A stretch of DNA of 24,824 bases from JASJGK01 sp033791585 (GTDB lineage Bacteria > SAR324 > XYD2-FULL-50-16), in assembly GCA_033791585.1 (NCBI GenBank), contig JASJGK010000060.1:1-24824 (forward strand), read 5' to 3'. The notes below the pieces were generated by a model. That model did not search any database. It was given only the letters and a program-made list of their open reading frames with translations, and was not told where the DNA came from. This document shows, piece by piece, positions 7,799 through 14,583 of this stretch. The translations under genes were made by a program, and so were the position numbers. Position 1 is the first letter of the stretch. Each line of letters starts with the position of its first letter.

Positions 7799-7820
7799 GG
7801 TCTTTATGTTTGACCAAGAA
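7794..7820. repeat. Perfect 9-bp inverted repeat before acnB
   Basis: TTCTTGGTC (7794-7802) and GACCAAGAA (7812-7820) pair perfectly around a 9-base loop. No T-run follows on the plus strand, so it is not a plain terminator for the regulator gene. It could be an operator or a weak hairpin separating the regulator and acnB transcripts. Confidence 0.5.
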
Positions 7821-7846
7821 GCCCAGTCACTCTATTATTGAAACCT

Positions 7847-7875
7847 TTGAGACTACACCGTCTGAAGCTTAAATT
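7847..7875 (+). promoter_or_regulatory. Candidate sigma-70-type promoter for acnB
   Basis: TTGAGA (7847-7852) and TAAATT (7870-7875) are 17 bases apart, 41 bases before the acnB start. The -35 matches five of six consensus bases and the -10 four. The shared CACCGTCT motif lies in the spacer, a classical position for repression. Confidence 0.35.
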
Positions 7876-7881
7876 TTAGAC
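7856..7881. promoter_or_regulatory. Candidate operator CACCGTCT-N14-AGAC before acnB
   Basis: CACCGTCT (7856-7863) and AGAC (7878-7881) repeat the arrangement seen before the kinase gene at 4641-4666, with the same 14-base spacing. The right arm, TTTTAGAC (7874-7881), is the exact reverse complement of the GTCTAAAA left arm of the kinase site. It overlaps the candidate acnB promoter. Confidence 0.35.
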
Positions 7882-7915
7882 AAATTATATCCATCACTGG
7901 TTTAAAAAGGATAAG

Positions 7916-10444
7916 ATGATCGAAGCCTATAATGCTGCTGCTGCAGAACGTGCCGAACAGGGCGTACCACCACTTCCACTGAATGCCGAGCAAACAACTC
8001 AACTCTGTGAATTGTTACAGAATCCACCCAGTGGACAGGAAGACTTTATTTTAACCTTGCTTGTTGATCGTGTGTCACCAGGTGTGGACCCCGCAGCTTT
8101 GGTAAAAGCCGATTTTTTGGCTGGTGTTGCTAAAGGCGCCAATAAAAGCCCTTTGATTTCTAAAGAAAAAGCAGTTGAATTATTAGGAACAATGGTAGGT
8201 GGTTACAACGTACAGCCACTTGTTGACTTGTTAGAAGATGCATCACTTGCTTCACTTGCAGCCGATCAATTATGCCAAACTATTTTAGTTGCTGACCTGT
8301 TTGAAAAGGTTGCAGAGCTTTCTAAAAACAACCCAGATGCAAAGCGAGTTGTTGAATCTTGGGCCAACGCTGAGTGGTTTACTTCTAACCCTTCTGTACC
8401 TGCAACCATCGAAGGTGTAGTTTACAAGGTTGACGGCGAGATCAACACAGATGATTTTTCCCCAGCAAGCGAGGCTTGGTCTCGACCTGATATCCCAATG
8501 CACGCAAAATCAATGGGTGTAAGTTTATTCCCAGACGGTGTTGAAAAAATTGAAGGCTTTAGAAAAGAAGGCCTACAGGTAATTTTTGTTGGTGATGTAG
8601 TGGGAACAGGGTCAAGCCGTAAGTCTGCTTGTAACTCTGTGCTTTGGCACATCGGTGACGACATCCCATTTGTACCAAACAAAAGAAAAGGTGGTGTAAT
8701 CTTAGGTGCTGCAATTGCCCCAATCTTTTACAACACAGCTGAAGATTCAGGCGCTATGCCTTTGATCTGTGACGTTAGTGGCCTTACAACAGGTCAAAAA
8801 ATTGTGGTCAACACTGCTGCTGGGACCATCACTGACGCAAGTGGCGCAAAATTGGTTGATGCTAAGCTTTCTGAAGTTTTAGGTGAAGAAATTAAAGCTG
8901 GTGGTCGTGTGAATTTGATCATTGGTAAAAGCTTAACTACTAAGGCTAGAAACTTTTTAGGCCTCGGTGAGTCAGATGTATTTTCTATCCCACCAACTCC
9001 CCCTAAGTATGAAGGTGGTTACACCTTGGCTCAGAAAATGGTTGGTAAGGCTTGTGGCCTTGATGGTGTGTTACCAGGTGAAAACGTTCTTCCTGATATC
9101 ACAACTGTTGGCTCGCAAGACACAACAGGGCCAATGACTCGTGATGAGATGATGGAACTTGCATGTTTGTCTTTTGAGGCACCTATGGTGATGCAGTCCT
9201 TTTGCCACACCGCAGCTTACCCAAAGCCTGCTGATATTTTAACTCACTCAACTTTGCCTGAGTTTATTACCAACAGAAAAGGTGTTAGTTTAAAGCCTGG
9301 TGATGGGATCATCCACTCATGGCTAAATAGAATGCTTGTGCCTGATACCGTTGGTACTGGTGGCGATTCTCACACTAGATTTCCAATCGGGATTTCGTTC
9401 CCTGCTGGCTCTGGCCTTGTTGCATTTGCCGCAGCTTTAGGCAAAATGCCCTTGGAAATGCCAGAGAGCGTTTTGGTTAATTTTACAGGTTCTTTAAACG
9501 AAGGCATTACGTTACGTGATGTGGTTAACGCCATCCCTTACTTTGCAATTAAGGCGGGTCACTTGACCGTTGAGAAGAAAAACAAAGTAAATGTTTTCAG
9601 TGGTAAGATCTTAGAAATCCAAGGTTTACCTGATTTGACTGTTGAGCAGGCCTTTGAATTAACGGATGCCTCGGCTGAGCGTTCTGCTGCTGCATGCTCC
9701 ATTGATTTATCTCAAGAATCAGTAGTAGAGTATCTACAATCAAACGTAGCTCTGCTAACTAAAATGATTGCTGATGGTTACAGCGATGCCTCAACAATCC
9801 AAAACAGAATTGACGCTATGAATGCTTGGTTGAAAAACCCAACTCTGCTTCGTGGTGATGCAAATGCTGATTACGCCGCTACTATTAATATCAACTTAAA
9901 CGATATTACTGAGCCGATTTTAGCCTGCCCTAATGACCCTGATGATGTAAAAGTCTTAAGTGATGTAGCTGGCACAAAGATTGATGATGTATTTATCGGT
10001 TCTTGTATGACTAACATTGGTCACTTCCGTGCCGCGGCTTCAATTGCGGCCCAAGGAAAAGAGCAGGTTGAATCTAAGCTTTGGGTTTGCCCCCCAACTA
10101 GAATGGACGAGACCCAGTTAAAGCAAGATGGTGTTTATAGTGCCTTTGGTACTATGGGCGCTAGAATAGAAATGCCTGGATGTTCACTCTGCATGGGTAA
10201 CCAAGCAAGAGTTAAAGACAACGCTGTGGTGGTTTCGACTTCTACCAGAAACTTTAACAACAGACTGGGTACTGGTGCACAGGTTTACTTATCCAGTGCT
10301 GAACTGGCCGCTGTTGCTGCAAAGTTGGGTAGAATTCCAACGACTGCAGAATACATGGAATACTACACAGGTAAAGTTGCTGGTAAAAAAGAAGAAATTT
10401 ACCACTACTTAAACTTTGATAAGATTGCTGAATACGACCAGTAA
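7916..10444 (+). CDS. acnB: Bifunctional aconitate hydratase 2 / 2-methylisocitrate dehydratase AcnB
   Basis: AcnB isomerises citrate to isocitrate in the TCA cycle through a [4Fe-4S] cluster; many also act on 2-methylcitrate-derived substrates. The 842 residues are collinear with E. coli AcnB (865). The N-terminal HEAT-like domain is recognisable by NPPSGQEDF, VDRVSPGVD and ELLGTMVGGYN. The swivel domain follows (VVGTGSSRKSACNS, VPNKRKGG), then the catalytic domains with SQDTTGPMTRDE, MQSFCHTAAYPKP and GGDSHTRFPIG. The cluster ligands are C697 (IGSCMTNIGHFR), C756 and C759 (GCSLCMGNQAR). Ribosome-binding site AAGGA (7907-7911). It has its own leader and a terminator, so it is a single-gene unit. 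In E. coli, AcnB without its cluster also binds RNA; whether that holds here is unknown. Confidence 0.98.
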   Translation: MIEAYNAAAAERAEQGVPPLPLNAEQTTQLCELLQNPPSGQEDFILTLLVDRVSPGVDPAALVKADFLAGVAKGANKSPLISKEKAVELLGTMVGGYNVQPLVDLLEDASLASLAADQLCQTILVADLFEKVAELSKNNPDAKRVVESWANAEWFTSNPSVPATIEGVVYKVDGEINTDDFSPASEAWSRPDIPMHAKSMGVSLFPDGVEKIEGFRKEGLQVIFVGDVVGTGSSRKSACNSVLWHIGDDIPFVPNKRKGGVILGAAIAPIFYNTAEDSGAMPLICDVSGLTTGQKIVVNTAAGTITDASGAKLVDAKLSEVLGEEIKAGGRVNLIIGKSLTTKARNFLGLGESDVFSIPPTPPKYEGGYTLAQKMVGKACGLDGVLPGENVLPDITTVGSQDTTGPMTRDEMMELACLSFEAPMVMQSFCHTAAYPKPADILTHSTLPEFITNRKGVSLKPGDGIIHSWLNRMLVPDTVGTGGDSHTRFPIGISFPAGSGLVAFAAALGKMPLEMPESVLVNFTGSLNEGITLRDVVNAIPYFAIKAGHLTVEKKNKVNVFSGKILEIQGLPDLTVEQAFELTDASAERSAAACSIDLSQESVVEYLQSNVALLTKMIADGYSDASTIQNRIDAMNAWLKNPTLLRGDANADYAATININLNDITEPILACPNDPDDVKVLSDVAGTKIDDVFIGSCMTNIGHFRAAASIAAQGKEQVESKLWVCPPTRMDETQLKQDGVYSAFGTMGARIEMPGCSLCMGNQARVKDNAVVVSTSTRNFNNRLGTGAQVYLSSAELAAVAAKLGRIPTTAEYMEYYTGKVAGKKEEIYHYLNFDKIAEYDQ

Positions 10445-10465
10445 TCAAGATTTTTAGGTTATTTT

Positions 10466-10497
10466 AAAAAGGCAGGCTTTTGGGCCTGCCTTTTTTT
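10466..10497 (+). terminator. Rho-independent terminator of acnB
   Basis: Stem GGCAGGC (10471-10477) / GCCTGCC (10484-10490), loop of six bases, with an A-tract before it and seven T's after it. The A- and T-tracts can extend the stem. It lies 22 bases past the acnB stop. Confidence 0.92.
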
Positions 10498-10514
10498 GTT
10501 CCTTTTTTTATGTT

Positions 10515-10536
10515 ACAAACTGATTGCAATGTTTGT
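10515..10536. repeat. Inverted repeat ACAAAC / GTTTGT around ATTGCAAT, upstream of purL
   Basis: ACAAAC (10515-10520) and GTTTGT (10531-10536) flank TGATTGCAAT, whose last eight bases are themselves a palindrome. It lies in the purL leader. It could be an operator for a purine-responsive repressor, but it does not match the E. coli PurR box. Confidence 0.3.
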
Positions 10537-10545
10537 TTGTAGCTT

Positions 10546-10567
10546 AAAAAAAGGCATAAAAGCCTTT
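10546..10567 (-). terminator. Minus-strand-oriented intrinsic terminator before purL
   Basis: AAAGGC (10550-10555) and GCCTTT (10562-10567) pair around ATAAAA. On the minus strand the stem runs into seven T's (10552 down to 10546, three of them in the stem). On the plus strand there is no T-run. It would stop transcripts coming from the purL side, antisense to purL. No minus-strand gene is visible there. Confidence 0.5.
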
Positions 10568-10656
10568 GTTTACAATATTAAATGGAGGAATAAATCCCTC
10601 TGATTGTCCTCAAATTTACTACATCAATTTTCACTATCAATTTATAAAGTAATCTC

Positions 10657-13632
10657 ATGGCACATCGCTTGGAAGTGGCCCTCAAAGAGGGAATCGAAGA
10701 CCCCATTGGCAACCGCCTACTCAAAGAATTTAAATCCCACGGCTATAAGGCCAGTTCCATTCGCACCATTGAGGCCTATCTGGTGGATAGCCCCAAGGTT
10801 ACGGGTGCAGACCATTTAAGGGAGCTAGGTGAAAAGTTATTTGTGGACCCTGTGCTCAATGATTTTTCCATCGACTCGCCACTGGGCCAAAAGATTGGAT
10901 TTGATTGGTATGTAGAGGTAGGCTTCAAGGCTGGTGTAACTGATAACGCTGCTCGGGTTGCCCGTGAAAATTTATCCCTCTTAACCAAAGAGGAACTGAC
11001 AGAAAAAGATCCTTTAGCCAGTGCCAGAGCCTTTTTGATCAAAGGTGACCTGACCAGAGAAGAGGTGAGTAAAGCTGCCAATGAATTGATGGTCAACCAC
11101 CTAATCCAAACAGAGGTTTTAATAGGAAATGATGAGTGGGAAGCCCATTTGGGTGAGCTTTATAAAATTCCTCATACCGCAGAAGGCATAGAAGTTAAGG
11201 TAGAAACCCCTGATTGCTCAAGCCTAGCCCAGTTGATGGCCCTAAATAAGGAGCGTTTATTGGCGCTTTCAGAAGAAGAAGGCCAAATTATTGTAGATTA
11301 TTTTAGTCAGCCTGAAATTCAGCAGGCCCGTGTGGCTGCTGGTATGAGCGCTGGGCCTACGGATGTGGAATTAGAGCTTTTAGCCCAGACGTGGAGCGAG
11401 CATTGTAAGCATAAAATCTTTAACGCCCACATTGAATATACAGATGATAAGGGTGAAGTTTTAGAGATTAAATCCCTATATAAAAGCTACATCCAAGCCT
11501 GTACCAAAGAAATTAGAGCAGACCTAGGTAAAGACGACTGGTGTCTCTCTGTGTTTAAAGACAACGCAGGCATTATTAAATTCGATGACGATTACTCTTT
11601 AGCCTTTAAGGTTGAGACCCACAATAGCCCCTCAGCACTCGACCCATACGGCGGTGCTTTAACAGGTATTGTTGGGGTAAACAGAGATTCATTTGGCACG
11701 GGAATGGGTGCACAACTCATAGCCAATACCGATGTATTCTGCTTTGGCCCACCAGATTATGATAAGCCTCTGCCTAAAAAATTGATGCACCCAAGTCGCA
11801 TCTTTGAAGGCGTTCGTTTGGGCGTCGAGCATGGTGGAAATCACTCAGGCATACCTACGGTCAATGGTGCTATTGTATTTGATGATTGTTTTGTTGGTAA
11901 GCCTTTGGTCTTTTGCGGCACTTTAAGCATCATGCCTGCAAAACATGCTGGCCAGCCTTCCGAAGATAAAAAAGCTATCCCTGGCGACCATATTTTAATG
12001 ACTGGTGGGCGTATTGGTAAAGATGGAATTCACGGGGCGACCTTTTCAAGTTTAGCGCTTGATGAAGATTCACCTGTCTCGGCTGTGCAAATCGGTGACC
12101 CCATAACCCAAAAGAAGATGTTTGATTTTCTTTGGGTGGCCAAGGAAGAAAATTTATACTCTTGCATCACGGATAATGGTGCTGGTGGGCTTTCTAGCTC
12201 AGTAGGTGAAATGTCAGAAGATTCAGGCGGGTGTAAGTTACATCTCGACCGTGCACCCCTAAAATACCAAGGATTACAGCCTTGGGAAATTTTAGTTTCT
12301 GAGGCCCAGGAGCGTATGACTCTGTCTGTGCCCCCTGAAAAGGTAGGTCGCTTTTTGGCTTTGGCTAAGGCCATGCACGTGGAAGCCAGTGACCTAGGTG
12401 AGTTCACAGATTCTGGTGATTTAGAATGTTACTACCAAGGCAAACTAGTTGCCAAGATGTCTATGGATTTTGTTCATGATGGCCTGCCCCCAATGAAGCT
12501 CAAAGCCAAATGGGAAGCCCCAAATATGACAGCTGAAACCTTACCTAAGGTGGATGCAGCCGAGGCCTTGAAAAAGGTGTTGGCTCGGCCAAATGTAGCC
12601 AGTAAAGAAAAGGTAATCCGCCAATACGACCATGAAGTGGGTGGAGCTAGCGTAATTAAGCCTCTTGTTGGTGTGAATAACGATGGACCCGGTAACGCTG
12701 GTGTTCTTCGCCCTATCCTTGCTAGTGAGGAAGGCATTATCGTTTCCAATGGCTTGGCCCCAAAATATAGCCCCTTTGATGCGTACCACATGGCAGCCTG
12801 TTCGGTAGATGAAGCCGTGAGAAATATTATCGCTACAGGTGGTGATTTAGAACGAATTGCAGGGCTAGATAATTTCTGCTGGCCAGACCCTGTGGAATCA
12901 AAAACCACACCGGATGGGCAATATAAATTAGCTCAATTAGTAAGGTCTTGCCAGGCGCTTTATGACTACTGTAAGGGTTTTGGTGTGCCGTTAATTTCTG
13001 GGAAAGATTCCATGAAAAACGATGCCAACTTAGATGGTCAAAAAATTTCCATCAAACCAACCCTGCTCTTTTCTGCTGTTGGCAAAATAAAAGATATCAA
13101 CAAGGCTGTGACCAGCGATGTGAAAAAATCTGGCCAGATGGTTTATATTTTAGGTGACACTAAAAACGAACTTGCCGGTAGTGAGTTTGCTACTGAGTAT
13201 GGCCTCACAGGTGGCCTAGTTCCGAAAGTCGATTTAGACTCAGCTAAAAAACGCTACGAGACTATATCGGGTTTGACAGCTAAGGGGATTATTTCTGCTG
13301 CTCATGACTGTAGTGATGGTGGCCTCGCTGTAACCTTGGCCGAAATGGCCTTTGGTGGCGGGTTTGGGATTGAAGTGGATGTTGCGGTTTTAGCTTCCAT
13401 GTCTGAAATTACCCCCACGGAATTGCTCTTTAGTGAGTCTGCCAGTCGCCTAGTGGTGATTGTGGATAAGGAAAACCGAGGTGAGTTAGAGTCGGCCTTT
13501 ACTGACCAAGCAGTGCATTTTTTAGGTTACTCCAATTGCCAGCCTGAGTTGGTGGTTCACGTTGGGGAAGATACAATATTAGAGGCCTCATTGGCTGACT
13601 TGAAAACTGCTTGGCAGTCGACTTTAGGCTAG
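10657..13632 (+). CDS. purL: Phosphoribosylformylglycinamidine synthase, large-type PurL without glutaminase domain
   Basis: This enzyme converts FGAR to FGAM with ATP and ammonia, the fourth step of purine synthesis. The 991 residues read as an N-terminal PurS-like region (about 1-175; HRLEVALKEGIEDPIGNRLL and a second VEVGFKAGVTDNAARVA), a linker helix domain, then two FGAM synthase halves. The signature SEHCKHKIF has H249 and H252. Further blocks are FKVETHNSPSALDPYGGA, EHGGNHSGIPTVNGA, GKDSMKND and AHDCSDGGLAVTLAEMAFGG. It ends at about the point where the glutaminase domain of the 1295-residue E. coli protein would begin, so a separate PurQ should supply ammonia. An in-frame stop at 10645-10647 fixes the ATG at 10657, which has no ribosome-binding site. 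It is a single-gene unit. Confidence 0.95.
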   Translation: MAHRLEVALKEGIEDPIGNRLLKEFKSHGYKASSIRTIEAYLVDSPKVTGADHLRELGEKLFVDPVLNDFSIDSPLGQKIGFDWYVEVGFKAGVTDNAARVARENLSLLTKEELTEKDPLASARAFLIKGDLTREEVSKAANELMVNHLIQTEVLIGNDEWEAHLGELYKIPHTAEGIEVKVETPDCSSLAQLMALNKERLLALSEEEGQIIVDYFSQPEIQQARVAAGMSAGPTDVELELLAQTWSEHCKHKIFNAHIEYTDDKGEVLEIKSLYKSYIQACTKEIRADLGKDDWCLSVFKDNAGIIKFDDDYSLAFKVETHNSPSALDPYGGALTGIVGVNRDSFGTGMGAQLIANTDVFCFGPPDYDKPLPKKLMHPSRIFEGVRLGVEHGGNHSGIPTVNGAIVFDDCFVGKPLVFCGTLSIMPAKHAGQPSEDKKAIPGDHILMTGGRIGKDGIHGATFSSLALDEDSPVSAVQIGDPITQKKMFDFLWVAKEENLYSCITDNGAGGLSSSVGEMSEDSGGCKLHLDRAPLKYQGLQPWEILVSEAQERMTLSVPPEKVGRFLALAKAMHVEASDLGEFTDSGDLECYYQGKLVAKMSMDFVHDGLPPMKLKAKWEAPNMTAETLPKVDAAEALKKVLARPNVASKEKVIRQYDHEVGGASVIKPLVGVNNDGPGNAGVLRPILASEEGIIVSNGLAPKYSPFDAYHMAACSVDEAVRNIIATGGDLERIAGLDNFCWPDPVESKTTPDGQYKLAQLVRSCQALYDYCKGFGVPLISGKDSMKNDANLDGQKISIKPTLLFSAVGKIKDINKAVTSDVKKSGQMVYILGDTKNELAGSEFATEYGLTGGLVPKVDLDSAKKRYETISGLTAKGIISAAHDCSDGGLAVTLAEMAFGGGFGIEVDVAVLASMSEITPTELLFSESASRLVVIVDKENRGELESAFTDQAVHFLGYSNCQPELVVHVGEDTILEASLADLKTAWQSTLG

Positions 13633-13714
13633 TTTATGTAGAGTAACTTACGATATAGCTTGCTTTGCTGGATAAAAGGTAAGAAAATAGTAGAAAAACT
13701 TTCAAGGAGGAAAT

Positions 13715-14389
13715 ATGAGGATTCTGATTTTTAGTTTAATAAGCTTGTTGTTTCTGGGCAACACAGCCCTAGCGGCTGATTCTAGGGCAAACCGAGCCGA
13801 ACGAATTGGCTACATTGGTATATCCCCAATCGGGATTCACATTCCAACGCTTTTAACCAACCCAGCACAGGTAGGTTTTTTCTTAGGTGATAGCTTGATG
13901 ATCGGTGTGGAGAAGGGCGAAGCGGCCTATGAAAGTACCGATTCGGACACTAACTCAACCGTGACCGCTACCTATAAAAACCAAGGTGCCTGGGTCAGAT
14001 ACTTTGCTGGCAACTCTTTCAACTTTCTTTTTGCCTATAATACACGAGTTTTTCAAGTTGATGCTTCTGTAACAGAAACAACAACCTATAGCTATTCTGA
14101 TGGCAGCTCTGAATCTGTTACAGCCACCGCAGAGGGTTCTGTAACAGCCGAAGCAAATGTCTTAACCGCAGGCATTGGTAACCAATGGAACCTTGGTGGG
14201 TTTGTTTTGGGTGTTGACTGGTTGGTGGGCTCTTCTTTGAGTAGTGCCAGCAATAGCTACACCATTGACACAAATACAGGTATAGATACAACGCAAGCGG
14301 AAGAAGACTTTGACCAAATAGGAAAGGACCTAAATGATATTTCAGCCCTTCCAGGCGTTTTGATTTTAACTTTGGGATTTTCTTTCTAG
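13715..14389 (+). CDS. Secreted protein, probable outer-membrane beta-barrel, unknown function
   Basis: I recognise no family. The 224-residue protein begins with a clear signal peptide (MRILIFSLISLLFLGNTALA, cleavage likely after ALA at about residue 20). The mature part alternates polar and hydrophobic residues in short strand-like blocks (VGFFLGDSLMIGVE, GAWVRYFAG, FNFLFAYNTRVFQV, LTAGIGNQWNLG, FVLGVDWLVG) separated by Thr/Ser-rich loops. It ends in LILTLGFSF, a terminal Phe like the signal recognised by the BAM complex. This fits a small barrel of about eight strands; it is an inference from pattern. The gene has the best Shine-Dalgarno sequence in the window (AAGGAGG, 13704-13710, four bases before ATG) and its own terminators, so it is probably well expressed as a single gene. 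Confidence 0.85.
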   Translation: MRILIFSLISLLFLGNTALAADSRANRAERIGYIGISPIGIHIPTLLTNPAQVGFFLGDSLMIGVEKGEAAYESTDSDTNSTVTATYKNQGAWVRYFAGNSFNFLFAYNTRVFQVDASVTETTTYSYSDGSSESVTATAEGSVTAEANVLTAGIGNQWNLGGFVLGVDWLVGSSLSSASNSYTIDTNTGIDTTQAEEDFDQIGKDLNDISALPGVLILTLGFSF

Positions 14390-14408
14390 GTTTAAAGAAA
14401 CCTAGAAA
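14383..14408. repeat. 11-bp perfect hairpin containing the stop codon of the barrel gene
   Basis: TTTCTAGGTTT (14383-14393) pairs perfectly with AAACCTAGAAA (14398-14408) around AAAG. The TAG stop (14387-14389) is inside the left arm, so a terminating ribosome would melt it. There is no T-run, and the true terminator follows ten bases later. It may stabilise the mRNA 3' end. Confidence 0.75.
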
Positions 14409-14417
14409 TTTAAATTC

Positions 14418-14472
14418 AAAGGCACTTAAATTCTACAAAAGAATTTGAGTGCCTTTTTTTTGCTTTTTTTTT
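14418..14472 (+). terminator. Rho-independent terminator of the barrel gene
   Basis: A 16-bp stem with one G-T wobble (14418-14433 with 14441-14456), a 7-base loop TACAAAA, then T8 (14454-14461) and a second T9 after GC. It is a strong terminator. Confidence 0.93.
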
Positions 14473-14583
14473 GGTGAAGGGCTGGTTTTATTGCCAGATT
14501 TCTCCATTAAGGCTAGCATCTATCCTTGATTTACATTCTTAGTTTACTATTTTAAAACCAATCCAAGACCAAGCGACAAGAAG

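Noticed and set aside
7624..7872. Plus-strand frame overlapping the end of the regulator gene and the acnB leader
   Set aside because: Starts within the regulator, ends in the polypyrimidine tract (Phe/Pro/Ser runs), no ribosome-binding site.
10604..10819. 71-codon frame with TTG start before and inside purL, possible leader peptide
   Set aside because: It runs 160 bases into purL in another frame, has no biased codons typical of attenuator peptides, and GGAGG at 10584 is too far away.
13633..13714. Promoter for the barrel gene in the 82-base spacer after purL
   Set aside because: TTGCTT at 13660 has no acceptable -10 partner at 16-18 bases; nothing convincing to report.
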